From: Strongylocentrotus purpuratus
Taxonomy: Eukaryota; Echinodermata; Echinoidea; Camarodonta; Strongylocentrotidae
NCBI RefSeq assembly: GCF_000002235.5
Contig: NW_022145607.1
Coordinates: 35,749,029 to 35,813,028 of the forward strand
DNA length: 64,000 bases
Direction: 5' to 3'
Part shown: piece by piece, positions 21,584 to 33,793 of the stretch
How positions within the stretch are numbered: the stretch's first letter is position 1
Layout of the letters: every line of letters starts with the position of its first letter
Notes under the pieces: model-generated
What the model saw: the letters and a program-made list of their open reading frames with translations, nothing else
Database searches by the model: none
What the model was told of the DNA's origin: nothing
Translations under genes and position numbers: made by a program

Positions 21584-23150
21584 ATGGGAACTTCTGACAG
21601 TACTGAAAGAGATGGGGAATCCATCTCTAGAACGAAGTCAAGACATACTAGTCATTGGCACAAGCGACATATCATGGACATCCAATTGGCTGAAACGGGG
21701 AGAAGGATTGAGACCCTAGGTGAGCAGTACACAAAGTTTGTGACAGAAAGGCTAGAGCAGTGTACGACACTTAGCTGTCACACAAACACTTCATACGAAC
21801 AAGTTGCCATTTTTCAGTCGGCAGCCGGCGAAGGGTATATATATGTTAAAACAGAAGGCACAGCTTGCAGCACTTAAGAGCGACTGTGGTCTCTTTTTGA
21901 GGATTTACATCTCGTGTCAGACAAGGGATGGAGATATGGACAATTTCTTCTCTCATGAAAACCAGGCAGTCCCGCCAGCTTTGTTAACTGGAGGTAAATG
22001 CGGTTTGGAGTTAAAGCAGATCTACTTCGCTGCCTGGAATCAAATCTGCTCGAAAACAATAGTGCACCTGTGGCCCAAGCAATAATTATTGATGGTGAAG
22101 CTGTGGTTCAAATGCTCAACCCTGGAACATCAAAAACATTTCAAGAGTATGGAGAAAAAGTGTTTGCCCCATACATCTTTGCTCAACTCGAGAAAAGCAT
22201 CCGCATCGACCTTGGCTATGGTGTATACTTACCTGCTAGCCTGAAAGCCTCAATAGGGCAGGAAAAGGGAAAGGGCACCAGGAAAAGGGTGGCTCCTTCT
22301 ATTTTGCTGCCAGAAAGCTGGAAGGACTTCCTTCGATTCAATGAGAACAAAACCGAATTGTTTGATTTCATGTCATGCGAAGCCGTTTACCTTCCTCTAC
22401 CACAGGGCAAGGAACTGTATAATATATGCAACAGATGGAAGTGGAGTACGGTACTCTGCTCTCCTGCTGAGTCACACTTGGCAGGCCTTGTCCCATGGGT
22501 GTAAAAGGGTATCCATACGTATTGTTGGTACAGATGCGGTTGAACTGGCCGTGGCTTCATTCAGCAAGACAGCTCCTGATGCTGGGGATCGCTTTTGGTT
22601 TCAGATCAAGCTTTCGGTACAAGGCTTTTCATAAAATCATGATAGTTGCCACCATGAGTCTGACACAATGTATGACTCTTCCAATCTTTCATGCGTTCAC
22701 CGGGTGTCACACTGTTTCTACATTCACAGGAAAAACTTTTCCCAGAGGTGAATGATTCCTTCAATGAACTCCTGTGCATGCCTAGGGAGGTCAGTGAAGG
22801 ATCAATGTTACTGCCAGAGCGATTTGTGGTGCTAATACGACCGAACCAGTGAGAGCATGATAGTGAATGATGCCAGGAAACAGCTCTTCGCACAGAAGTC
22901 TAGAAACCTGGAGAACTTTCCTCCATCCCAGGCAGCACTCAAGCAGCACCTCAAGCGCACTTGCTACCAGGCCAACTGTTGAAACCAGATATTGGCCAAG
23001 AATCCAGAGATGCAGAGCCATCTGTCTTGGGCTGGACAAACGAAACAACTGGGTGGCAGCCTCTTTGGACCACTCTCCCGGAAGCATAAAAATTGTGGCA
23101 TGAATAATCCACTGTCGCTGCAAGAAAGGATGCACTGAACTGTGATCTTG
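21584..23150 (+). pseudogene. Broken gene of a multicopy invertebrate family
   Basis: Conserved segments appear in order but in shifting frames. They are a basic N-terminal region with a coiled-coil-like LAETGRRIETLGEQ; then IIIDGEAVVQMLNPGTSKTF, LEKSIRIDLGYGVYLPASLK and FLRFNENKTELFDF (21998-22400); then RIVGTDAVELAVASF (about 22510-22560); then LPIFHAFTGCHTVSTFTGK (about 22680-22735); then a RFVVLIR region; and a Cys-rich end (CRCKKGC, about 23109). I recognise this order from repeat-borne proteins present in many copies in sea urchin, coral and Hydra genomes. The aspartates in the IIIDG and GTDAVELA motifs suggest a metal-dependent nuclease-like fold, which is inference. The acidic EADTR-type segment usually between the second and third parts is missing. 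Not functional as it stands. Confidence 0.65.
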
Positions 23151-23291
23151 TTCTGGAGACTGTTAGATTTTGATCGTTACCATCATTAGGATATGCATAA
23201 GTTGTGGACAGTGCTAAATTCATGTAGATATCTATAGCTGTGGTTACGAACAGGTTTTAGGTCGTATTTGGAATAGCTTTTTTTGTCTTCT

Positions 23292-23527
23292 GGGCCCAAT
23301 TTCATAAAGCTGCTAACCGGTAAGCAAATTTTCGTGCTATAACTGTAGCAGACAAATTTGTACCTTGTACGTTCACAATGGGTTGCATTGTTACAAAATT
23401 TATTTTCGTCCAGTAAGCAGCGTAAGGTTAATGCATTTTCGTGTGCTTACGGTTAGCAGTGCTTTGAAGTAGAAACTAATACGTAAGCACAGAACCAGCC
23501 GATAAGCAGCTCTATGAAATTTGGCCC
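23292..23527. mobile_element. MITE with GGGCCCAATTTCATA inverted ends
   Basis: The left end GGGCCCAATTTCATAAAGCT is mirrored by AGCTCTATGAAATTTGGCCC at the right end. The interior has repeated 'gtaagca' and 'gcttac' words. It lies inside the 4.25 kb element, downstream of the cargo gene. Confidence 0.75.
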
Positions 23528-23639
23528 TGGATAGTCAAAGTGGTGGTACACGGGTCTTTTTATTAATTTTTAAAATAATGAAACCTTAAGTGTCAAAATA
23601 GAGGCAAAGTTTATTTTAAAAAAGAAAACAGCACTTTTT

Positions 23640-24605
23640 TAGCCTAATATGACCTTTAACTTGACCTTTGCAAATCCCTGAGTTCTGGCGATCTCAATGT
23701 ATTACGTAATAAAATTGGCATCCCCAAGTTAGTTGGAAATGACACCTCAAACGTTTTTCTACACTTTTTGGTTCAAAAGTTACCACGTTTGTATATTAGA
23801 CCATGCGGACTGGCGGCTATTTTGGATTTGACCTCTTAGGGTCATCAGAGGTCACATCAAACTGTTAAATAAACTAACTGAAAAGGATTAAGGTGGAGAA
23901 CTCTGCAGGGGAACCATTCCTTAATAAATTTGAGAACATAGCTAGGGAGAACAAATGACAAATAATGGGGATTTAACCTTCTGTAACCATTCAAAACTTG
24001 CTATTTTTAGTCAATTTTGACCTCGACCTTGACATAAATGCCACACCCTGAGTTCTGGCGATCTCAAATGTACTACCAGATGAACTGGCATCCCCAATTT
24101 AGTTGGAAATGACACCTTAAATGTTTTTCTGGATTATTTGGTTCAAAAGTTACTGCGTTTATACATTAGCCCTTGCGGACTGGCGGCCATTTTGGATTTG
24201 ACCTCTCAGGGTCATCAGAGGTCAAATCAAACTGAAATAGACTACCTGAAAAGGATTAAGGTGGAGGACTATGCAGGGGAACCATTCCTAAAGAAATTTG
24301 AGAACAAATGACAAATAAATGAGATTTAACCATTTGTAACCATTCAAAACTTGCTATTTTTAGTCAATTTTGACCTTGACCTTGACCTAAATGTAAAACC
24401 CTGAGTTCTGGCGATCTCAAATGTACTACCAGATGAATTGGCATCCCCAAGTTAGTTGGAAATGACACCTTAAACGTTTCTCTGGACTATTTGGTTCAAA
24501 AGTTAAGCATGTTTGTACATTAGACCATGCGGCCTGGCGGCCATTTTGGATTTGACCTATCAGGGTCATCAGAGGTCAAATCTGACTTCCCTCCACATCT
24601 GAAAA
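23640..24605 (-). repeat. Right tandem units of the 4.25 kb element
   Basis: About 2.7 units of roughly 360-370 bp lie in the orientation opposite to those at 20521-21245. Recognisable words are 'gcaggggaaccattcc' (near 23905 and 24275) and 'cagggtcatcagaggtca'. Confidence 0.8.
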
Positions 24606-24865
24606 TAAATATTATGGTGAAAGCAAACTATGCTAGAAGTTTCATGCTTTTATCAAAAAGTGCACAATTTTCTTGCTAAGCCGCTGCACTACAAGACTTT
24701 CTCGGATTAATCGTTAATTTAGGATCTAAATGAGCAAGCTATGAGCAAATTACATATTTGTTTGTTATTTGTTATTTTTTAATAAGTCTATTGTAATATT
24801 GCAGCAAAAGTGCATTTATGAGGATGTAAAGAGTGAAAATCTTGTTCCATATCTCATTCATCGCA

Positions 24866-25225
24866 GTCCGGCCGAACTTTTGTTCCACTCAGTCCCCATA
24901 GGAGTGATAGGACGATCATCAGTCTATGTAGAGAGGCGGTCAGAGGAGCCAGATGCAATCTCAGCGGAACAACCGAAGATATCAGAGACTGAAGCTTTCG
25001 GTCCAAGAGAGTCATAGACCAAAAAGCTTCAGTCTCTCTATATCGTCTGTTGTTCCACTGAGACTACGTCTGGCTCCACTAGACCTCCATATATAGAGAC
25101 TGAATGATCCCCTACACGCCATCGTGGAAGAGTAGACAATAGAGGCGGTCAGAAAAGCCAGATGCAATCTCAGCAGAACAACCGTCGATATCAGACTTCA
25201 GAGACTGAAGCTTTCGGTCAAAGAC
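24866..25225. mobile_element. Short MITEs sharing the ends of the 5.9 kb element
   Basis: At 25016 a unit starts TAGACCAAAAAGCTTCAG and ends near 25221 with CTGAAGCTTTCGGTCA, its mirror. A second partial unit ends at about 25006 with GAAGCTTTCGGTCC. Between the two lies AGAGAGTCA, the complement of the 9-bp target duplication seen at 13549. These are internally deleted relatives of the element at 13558-19455, sitting side by side. Confidence 0.65.
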
Positions 25226-26612
25226 TAGCTATGCCTATCCATGGACTAAAATAAGTAGTTTCACTTCACTTCCTGTTCAAATTCTTTCAATCAATGACAA
25301 TGCTGCCAGCTGTAAATTCACCTTCACTGTCCTGCTTGCCCAGTGACATCATTATGAGTGTGTGAGGTATTGTGAATGGAGATTTGAAAGCGTTTTCACT
25401 GATCACACAACATAACTCTCTTTTTCTTTTAGCTACGAGGAAGCAAGGTTGCGCTGACATTAAAATACATGAACAAAAGTATTCCCTTTTTGTTAGTTTA
25501 TTGAGGTACTGAATAGACTGCACACTTACAAAGTATAGACAAGTCTAGCAAATAAATGATTCAGAGTGAGAATCATATTAATGAGAATTGAGAATATTGC
25601 ACAGAGATTAAATGGTCATATAATGAGATGGACATAACTAAATGGAATGACATGAATAAAAACTTATGACTGAATAGAAATGACGTCGAAAGTCCAATGA
25701 AAATGATGACGAAAGAAGGGGCTCACGCGATGATGGTGCGGAGGCTTGATGGCGGAAACGCAACTTCATTGACGTGGCTGCAGAGCCGCGAAGAACGCGA
25801 CGCCGACGCTCGTGATGATGATGATGAAGCAACTCACAGGCGAGAAGAGAAGAGAGGAATGTGGCGCTCGACGATGTAACAGTGAGTTGTTCGATGTCGG
25901 TGGCCAAGGTAGAAATGCAGACATCAGAGCCGGTAGTGGTGCTGAGCAGTGAGTCGCTCGATTGATGCGCCGACCTTTTATGATGAATGTTTAGATGAGC
26001 TGAGTCGAGCTCATGTGGGTGAAAGGCTCCCAGAAGAGAATTAGGCGCCATGTCGGTCCTTATTAAAACGGTCCACAGGAAAACTGCCAGCCCGTTGAGG
26101 ACGGCAGAAAAAGAGTTGACATGCTGTAAAAGAGGTAATGGGCACGGAAGAATAAAGCCCGGAGAGGAAATCATGCAGAGACGTGTTGACTCAACTGAGA
26201 TGTAAACAGGAGTTGTTGACTCGACCGAGGTGTAAGAGGGAGTGAATAAAAACCTTGTGGTGTTGAAAATATGAGGGTGAACAGGTGCGCGGAACCACTG
26301 TGCGTGATTGAAGGAATAAACACGCGTGGTCCGAATAGTGAATATAAATAAGTACCGTGATGGAAAATTACTGGAACATGAATGTACAATAAAAGTAAGG
26401 CGAATGAATGAGTCGCTACAAAACAAAAGACTCTGAAACTGATCTGAATTAAAATTAAAAGATTTTATACAAACCGTTTAACAAGCTTATGCCTATCCAT
26501 TGACTAAAATAAGTAGTTTCACTTCACTTCCTGTACTCTTTCAATAAATGACAATGAATGCTGCCAGCTGTAAATTCACTTTCACTGTCCTGCTTGCCCG
26601 GTGACATCATAA
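25226..26612. repeat. 130-bp direct repeats flanking a 1.1 kb insert
   Basis: The sequence from 'tatgcctatcca' to 'ggtgacatcat' occurs at about 25226-25354 and again at about 26487-26612 in the same orientation. Between them is a segment rich in CpG compared with its surroundings. The direct repeats could be a segmental duplication around an insertion. Confidence 0.7.
25420..26414 (-). mobile_element. Possible solo LTR-like fossil
   Basis: Read on the - strand this segment starts TGTAGCGACTC (26414), is non-repetitive, and has an AATAAA-type polyadenylation word near its far end (about 25497). A 262-codon open frame spans much of it but is Ser-rich and low in complexity. No retroviral or retrotransposon protein motif is present and no flanking target duplication was resolved, so LTR origin is only a possibility. 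Confidence 0.25.
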
Positions 26613-26916
26613 GCAGTGCTGATGTCCTTTTGGCAATGCCAATGGGCTAGCTGTTTATTCCATTACAGCTAGCATGTGTTGTAGGGAACAAGGCAGATTT
26701 ATTTGGTAAATTTGTACGATCATTGAGATTTTAACCTTAATTAAGGCAATAACTTAATGTTCTTCCTTTCTTGGGGGGGGGGGGGGAATTGAGACTATCA
26801 GCTGTGATTTTTTTTTTCCCCAAGAAAGAAGAAATATATTCCTGCCCAAATAGAAACCATTATTATTTGTGTTAACATGAAATATTTTTCTCTCTTTTTA
26901 CAATCAGACTATCATC

Positions 26917-27558
26917 ATGGGGAGAATCTGTGCTGTTATTGGGTGCTCGAACAGTACATACAAGCTTAATAAATGGTATTCACAATTGTGTGACAGACAT
27001 GGCCTGAAATACGGGGCCTGCGTATGCACACCACCTTTTGTACTATTCCCTTTTCCTTTGCAAAATAAAGATGCAGACGGCCGTCAACGATGGATAAAGG
27101 CGATAAATCGAAAACGTCCAAATGGCAAAAACTGGGAACCAACGTATGGAGATAGGGTTTGCTCATATCACTTTCGAGATGGACAACCTAGTGCAGCGTG
27201 GCCAGACCCAACAACGAATCTGGGATATGGCTCAGCACACCAGTCTTCACATAAATCTCCCCGTCTGCCTCCAAGAGAAAGACCTCAGTGCCCAGAAAAG
27301 AAGAAATCAACAAGTAAACGGAAGAGACAGAATGTCGACTTGACAGGAGATCCTGACTCACATGAAACCTCTACGGCTGAGGAGCACCTAGAAGTTAGTG
27401 AGACAGCTTCAAGTAAAGACAAGAGGAAATCAACATGTAAATGGAAGAGAAAGGATGTCGACTTGACAGGAGATCCTGACTTTCATGGATCCTCTACTCT
27501 TGATGAGCACCAAGATATTGATGAGACAGCTTCAAGTACCGGTAATACGGAGAAATGA
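26917..27558 (+). CDS. THAP-domain protein, 213 residues
   Basis: The N-terminus is a THAP zinc finger (C2CH). C5 and C10 (MGRICAVIGC) are followed by C82 and H85 in VCSYHF, with W59 in RQRWIKAINRK and the PFP-type hydrophobic stretch (LFPFPLQ) at 43-49. An extra Cys/His-containing segment (C25, H28, C35, C37) is inserted early in the domain, a form I associate with echinoderm and cnidarian THAP proteins tied to transposases. The C-terminal half is polar and basic, with a tandem duplicate of about 42 residues, both copies containing VDLTGDP (from about 131 and 171). THAP domains bind DNA. No DDE catalytic domain follows, so this is either a domesticated short THAP protein or the first exon of a former transposase. 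An AG acceptor-like site (tttttacaatcag) lies 9 nt before the ATG, suggesting a spliced 5' leader. Confidence 0.8.
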   Translation: MGRICAVIGCSNSTYKLNKWYSQLCDRHGLKYGACVCTPPFVLFPFPLQNKDADGRQRWIKAINRKRPNGKNWEPTYGDRVCSYHFRDGQPSAAWPDPTTNLGYGSAHQSSHKSPRLPPRERPQCPEKKKSTSKRKRQNVDLTGDPDSHETSTAEEHLEVSETASSKDKRKSTCKWKRKDVDLTGDPDFHGSSTLDEHQDIDETASSTGNTEK

Positions 27559-27808
27559 TCTGATCATATTGTTGGCACTCTGAGTATCTGTGACGATTCA
27601 CGAGGGTTGTTTGTTTACAATAAAAAATGAAAAATTAGATTTTGCACGGTTTAGATGCGGAGGGTGGGTTTAGGTCAACTAGTGCGGGCGCCACCACGTC
27701 CAGTGGCGGATCAAGAAGGCGTAAGGGCGCACGCCCCCCCCCCCCCTCCCTTTTACCTTAAAAAAAGAAGACAAAAATTGCATGAATAATGTTCAGTTTA
27801 CTCATTAA

Positions 27809-28365
27809 AGGGATGGTTGAGTTCTGTTGCAGAGGGCGCTACACAAAATAATTTTTTTGTGAGATGATGAAAAACTGAGTGTCAAATTTGAAAGAACATA
27901 ATATTTAAATGACAAAACCATCTTTGTTTGATCGAAATCGGTTCAGAGATGGCTGAAATATAACAATTTCTAATACTTGTGTACCACCACAAATAGTAGA
28001 TATTTTGAAAAATTTGAAAAAAACGTTGAAAAAACGAAATAACAGCTTTTACGTTGTATTTCAGCCAACGCGGATGTTGGATTTTTCGTTGGCATTTTCT
28101 TTTTGCTTATATTACACACAACCAGCCAGCCCTTGCATTGTTGTTTTTAATTAAATAATTAATTAATGGGCACCGTGTTTTTGTTAAAGTGGAGCTAAAC
28201 AGGTATGCTCGATTTGGGTAAATTTCACACATTTTGGGGTCTAAATTACCTTCATAGAAATTTTAGGTTCTAAAAGGACACTAGAAATGTCATAGATAAG
28301 AATAGGAGCAATAACCATGCACTTTGAAGGCATTTGCGGTCTGAAAACAGAACTCAACTATCCCT
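27809..28365. mobile_element. TTAA-flanked MITE, copy 1
   Basis: This 557-bp element starts AGGGATGGTTGAGTTCTGTT and ends with the complement, AACAGAACTCAACTATCCCT. TTAA directly flanks both sides (27805-27808 and 28366-28369), as for piggyBac or Kolobok elements. Copies 2 and 3 lie at 36740 and 55775. There is no coding capacity. Confidence 0.9.
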
Positions 28366-29027
28366 TTAAGAAATGCCTCGGAATGTACCATAGAGCATCA
28401 GGTTCAACATTTTCTGATTGTTCGGAACGCATTTGAAAACAGTTCCCAAGTCAGGTAACCTTTTGCTGAAAATCACCTTTTTTGTGATTTGTGTACAAAA
28501 CAACAAAATATAATTTTTCCTAAAAAGAGATATTAAAGACATTGGTTATTTGGTCTTGTTTAAAGATTCCATGTTTGTTATGGGCAGCAAAGTAGTTGAA
28601 TTGTAGTAAGAAATGAAATGAACCAACAAAAACAATGAAATACATACATTAAAAAAAAAAGAGATAACATAAAGAGTAACCTGGCTCTTCCAAATTATTT
28701 TGTTGTATTAATTTATTCAAAATGGTCTTACAAATGTATGTAGTGAAAACGAAAGCTTAAATATGAAGAATATATGATTGTTGGGTAAAAAATCTGAATT
28801 GTATGACCTAGCTATTTGCATAAGTTACCGTAAACATGCAAATGTGTGATTTTGTCAAAATATTGAAGTTACCATAGTATTCTATACACACAAACGGTAG
28901 AGATCTTAAGGGGGGGCCTCATTACTAGAAAGATCTCAAATATCTGGCCTCACTAGGGTTAAGCGGGCCCTACCCCACACCGTAAAGGCCTCGCGCTCGC
29001 AATTTCATACATTTCACCCCCCCCCCC
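28366..29027. other. AT-rich spacer, no gene recognised
   Basis: No protein or RNA gene is evident. The stretch ends in a poly-C run (about 29017-29030) directly beside the foldback element. Confidence 0.4.
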
Positions 29028-29039
29028 CCCAGATAACAA

Positions 29040-30060
29040 TACGACGTTACGCCAACGTGGGGCCAACGTAAGCTGTTACGTTGGTCCAACGTCGCCAACA
29101 TGATGTTGGGCCCACGGCTTTCTTGCCGGTGGGCCAACGTTGGCCCGACAGTGACAAAATGACATTAAGCCAACATCGGGCCAACGTTATGCCGACCCCT
29201 ATCCGACCATATGTGCCGATGTCCTCCCGACATTGAACCAACGTTATGCCAACCTCTTTTCCACCGTATGCCGACGTCTTTCCGACATTGGACCAACGTC
29301 GTCCCAACCCTTTTTTAACCATGTGCCGACGTACGACCAACGTTATGCCAACCCCTATCCCACCATGTGCCGACGTTGTTCCGACATTGGATAAACGTTA
29401 TGCCAACCCTTATCCCACCATGTGCCGACGTCTCCTCGACATTGGCCCAACGTTATACCAACCCCTTTTCAACCATGTGCCGACGTCTCCACGACGTAGG
29501 GCCAACGTTATTCCAACCCCTATCCAACCATTTGCCGACGTAGTTCCGACATTGGACCAACGTTATGCCAACCCCTATCCCACCATGTGCCGACGGCGTG
29601 GGCTGTTACGTTGCGCCATCGTCGTCAATGTGATGTTGGGCCAACGGCTTTCTTGCCGGCGGGCCAACGTTGGCTCGACAGCGACGAAATGACATTAAGC
29701 CAACATCGGGCCAACGTCCCCCCGACGTATGACCAACGTCATGTCAACCCCTATCCCACCATATGCCGACATAGGACAAACGTAATGCCAACCCCTTTTC
29801 CACCATGTGCCGACGTCTCCCTGACGTAGGACCAACGTAATGCCAACCCCTTTTACACTATGTGCCGACGTCTCCCCGACGTTGTCCTAACATAATGCCA
29901 ACCCTTTTCCCACCAAGTGCCGACCCCTCCTCCACCATGTGCCAATGCTAGACCAACGTTATGCCAACCTCTTCTCCACCATTTGCCGACGTAGAAGCAA
30001 CGTTATGCCAAGCCGTATCCCACCATGTGCCGACGTTGTACCTCCCCTTTCCAGTTCATG
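29040..30060. repeat. Left satellite array, about 55-bp units
   Basis: Units of the form 'gaccaacgttatgccaaccc' plus 'caccatgtgccgacgt' repeat about 17 times with spacings of 54-57 bp. Open frames across it are by-products of the repeat. Confidence 0.9.
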
Positions 30061-31569
30061 CCAACATTCTTCTGACATTACCAACACCAACTCAAAAACA
30101 TATTCACACCAACATCAGTCGTCCGTTCATAAGAACATCGTCAAGATCATACTACATCGGACATGTACAATCATTCAAACACATGCATCACAACGTGACA
30201 AGGAAAAGCCAAGTAGTTTAAGATTGGATTAAATAAATAAACAGAGCAAAATCCACAAAATGAAGATAGTAACAATTTCATCAAAATTAGACTGAATTTT
30301 AGAAAAGTTCATTATAGAACTCGACTTAGATCCCGCTGGAAGATATGTATAATAACAATATTGAAGCAAGAGGGACATGTTATTTTAATTTCGTCATGTC
30401 TATTATCTTGTACATTTTAATCACTATCAAAACTTGATAACAACTTATTTGTCCCATTTTAATGAAAAGTTCACCATCTTGCTTCTTAGAATTTGCTCTG
30501 AATACATCCCCCTCCCTCCAAAACAAAAGAACAAGGAAAATAAACTGATTTTGTGATAAAACATACTTTATTTTATGTGTAATAAACAAACTGTTGTAAA
30601 TGTGAATACAATTATTGTACATCTTTCTTTCGTATTTTCGTTTGAATTCGAAAAAGATGTAAACATAGTTTCAAGTTCAAGGTATCTCAATGTGTCACAA
30701 TATAGGCCTACTATCAATGAATGCTAGGACGATAGGAGCTGTTATAAAATGAATTGTCGCTTACACGTAACACAACATAACATACTGAAATTCATTGTAC
30801 GAATATAATAAACAATCCTCACAACTTCCCGAGTAAAACAAAACAAACTTTCTGGCAGACGAACACGATTGCTTATGACAAGATTCCTCTACATATGTAC
30901 AGCACAAAAATATAAAGAAATTAATAAAGTGTCCACCATTTGCATACCAAAAACTAGGCAATTAATGTAAACAATGTTCCATAAAAAATAAAAAATAAAA
31001 TTCAGAGAAATTGCCAACATTTTTTATGCTTAGGCATTTCAGAGATGCTGATACATTTCGTCGCCATATCTATTGTTAACACATCTACAAACTGTTTTTT
31101 TTTAGGAGGGATAGTATACATTGCTTGAATGTGTGAAGTAAAGCAATCGCTAAATGTTTATATAACAAGAGAGGAAATTTGAAAGTGAAGTAAGAAAGAG
31201 CAGAGCTTGTAAAGGGAAAAACACAAGTTTCTTCACTCTGATATACCACTTTCAATATTTCTTTAAATTGAGAAGAAGGTAGTACGAAAAACATTCAGTC
31301 ACTTAGATATATGAAACATTTTTTTCTTACCTTTGAAATTCTTTATAGCATGCATTTAGTTGACACGTTATACAGGCATTCAAATCAATTACGACCTTCT
31401 TCGACTCATGGTATAGCTCTCTTTTTAAAATTGGGCCATTAGTGAAATTTCACCACAATAAATAACAAGTAAAGATGCATAGCACACTATTTAATAACAA
31501 AAGTTATTGTTTATGTTTGTGTACAAAACATAATGCCTGCAGAGCTGGCTAGCAAGCACCGTAGCTTGC
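30061..31569. other. Foldback core, no exon supported
   Basis: AT-rich sequence with scattered short frames. It would be the 3' flank of the candidate gene described at 31570-33999. An ATAAA-type word downstream of the stop could serve polyadenylation. Nothing else was recognised. Confidence 0.4.
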
Positions 31570-31672
31570 CTAAGCGGAGATCGTTCTTGATATAACATCA
31601 CTAATCCTGTGGTCAATCATTCCGAGGAACTCTGAGAATTGTAAGGGGCGGGGTCCACCATTAGACGAGCAA
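31570..31672 (-). CDS. Candidate last exon of foldback-borne gene
   Basis: After a cctctccaag acceptor the frame reads CSSNGGPRPLQFSEFLG and MIDHRISDVISRTISA, then stops at TAG (31570-31572). It enters in phase 2, matching the donor of the exon at 32998-33130. An alternative last exon lies at about 31812-31862 (VEVVPPQARQDFDSD then stop) but its open frame has a different phase. Product unrecognised. Confidence 0.35.
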
Positions 31673-32997
31673 CTTGGAGAGGTTTTCAAAAAATTGTAAA
31701 AAATATAAGGAGGCATTTATTTATGAAACAATTGTTATTATGTTGCTTTAAAAGGGTCTTGATACAAGACATAAAAGTTTTCATTTCCTAAGGCAATGGA
31801 CCTTTAAAGAACGGGTTAGTCGGAATCAAAATCTTGTCTAGCTTGTGGTGGTACAACTTCGACATCTGCGGCAAAAAAAAAAGAAGAAGAAAGAAACCAA
31901 ACAAGATTTAAAAGCAGATCATGGAAACATCACCTTGAAATAGTACGGATATTAATCAAATAGTACGGCATTCAAGGGAAGTAGTCCTGAGTGGCACATC
32001 CTCCCTAGTTTTGATGAAATTTCATGGATAGAAGTACTTTGTCATGAAAATAACTTCGTTCAAACTTTAGAGCGAATGACCCAGACGTATGGAAATTAGA
32101 AAGGAATGGATTTCTTTTATTTTTGTCTTGTTTAATTAGAATAGCATCAAACACTCTTCTTAACAAAGGAAATATACATTTGAGGTAAAATGGCAGTAAT
32201 ATTCTTCAATAGAAAGAACCAATTTATAGTATATGTTTGCTCAGTGTTGAGATGCTTGATTGATAACAGTTTAAAGCCCCTCTTAAGTGTTGGATCCCAA
32301 AATTAGCCAAAGAATAGATGGCACAATCTCACTTAAATGGTATGATGTAAAAGAGGATGTCATTAACACCCGGACACTTCTGCAAATAGAATATTGCCCT
32401 AACAAATGTGTTTGAAGTAGAATATGGATGAAATAATACAAAATTTGCGTTTTCTGCATACAACACAAAACCCTTAGTAAGTTTGTATTCTTTCTAATTT
32501 TTAGGACAAATTTTTGAAGAAGAGTGGCATTTTCTTTCACATCATTATAACATTGAAGTGAAATGTGAAGCTCCCAATACTTTTTTTTTGTATTTATGTA
32601 AGCTCCCAATACTTGAGAGAGCTCGAGGGGCTTCAAAGTAGAAACAAAAACACAAAGCTATATCGTTAGTTGCTTATACAAGAAACAAATCAATTGACTG
32701 TGTTTTGTTTTTTGTGGCACCCTGCATTCAGAATTGTTTCCCAAAAAATACTGCTATAAGCAGTATTTCAAGATTTGTTGTTGTTGAATAGTTTTGTAAG
32801 TGATCACAACGCAGTTTCTCAATATAATCAGGAAAAAGATACTAGCATCCGTTAGCAGCTATGTCCTACACAAACGTACATTAATCCAGTACATTTGTAC
32901 TTTGTGTGCAGGGCACAACTATAACGAATACTAAGAAGTGCTATCCTGTCTACATGGATAACTAAATACAAAATGAATAAAATGCCAAATGACATAC

Positions 32998-33130
32998 CCA
33001 TATTTCTGAATGTTGAGGTCAATGGGGTCGTTGGGGTCGACAGTGTTCTGGAGGTTGATGGGGTCGATGTCGAAGGGGTCCTCGGTGCTGTTGATGCTGT
33101 TCTGGATGATCGAGGTAGGGGTAGCTGGAT
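32998..33130 (-). CDS. Candidate middle exon of foldback-borne gene
   Basis: This 133-nt exon has a strong acceptor (ctctacccgttcag) and a consensus donor (GG|gtatgt). It enters in phase 1 and leaves in phase 2. The peptide is acidic and Asp/Pro/Asn-rich: STEDPFDIDPINLQ and VDPNDPIDLNIQKYG. The GC content is markedly above the surrounding intron-like DNA. It joins in frame to the exons at 33794-33999 and 31570-31672. No domain was recognised. Confidence 0.45.
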
Positions 33131-33793
33131 CTGAACGGGTAGAGGAATCTGGAATTTGTTGTAAAGTTGACGATATGAAATGCAGGATTTCATATTTAAA
33201 TTTCAGAATTGTAGGGATTATGGGAGAAAAAAGTATTGGGATTTGGAAGAGCTATATAGAATTGAATGTATTAATAAAGAACGTCAGAATTTTAAAAATA
33301 AATAATTAGAATATTTACCTTCAGTTCAAATTATAGCAATTTAATATACATGTGCATAAACAATAAAAACTAATTTGAAAATGAGAATAAAAATGCAGCA
33401 ATAATCAAATTTGTGAATGAAAATTGTGAATGAAAATTATGGGATCGATCAGTGTTACCCCTACCCCCAATATTTTTTCCTATTTACTATTTGATCAAAT
33501 TGAGGTTCTTGGCCAATTGCGACTTTAAATGATTGCAAATGCCAAAATGAGGGTAATTCCCACCAGCTACCTCTTTCACATCACACTCACAATCCACTAA
33601 ATGTGTTGGTACAAAGTTCTTGCATATTTTGGTAGACTTGGCACACTCCCTTGTAAGATTTCAGGAGGCTAGAAACATGTACTAGCGGGATATCTTAATT
33701 CACAGCCCAATCTCGTAATTTATTCCTTTTCGAACTGAATCATCATCAGCATAATATTATATTGAGCTACTACAGAGTATAGTATAGACCTAC

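Larger units (their letters stand above)
20440..24692. mobile_element. 4.25 kb element with tandem-repeat inverted ends and cargo gene
   Basis: The left end TAGTACAGCGG (about 20440) mirrors the right end CCGCTGCACTA (about 24692). Both continue into 'tgcactttttgataaaagc' and then into tandem units of about 360 bp. On the left the units start at 20521 and 20881. On the right they run in inverse orientation over about 23640-24600. The units contain 'tttgacctctgatgaccctg'. A 3-bp CAA flanks both ends but this is too short to prove the target duplication. The interior carries a broken gene (21584-23150) and a separate MITE (23292-23527). This is a foldback-type organisation carrying a protein gene. 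Confidence 0.75.

Noticed and set aside
25638-26426. 262-residue - strand frame as a host gene
   Set aside because: It is Ser/His-rich with no domain, lies between 130-bp direct repeats, and resembles untranslated or LTR-like sequence more than a protein gene.
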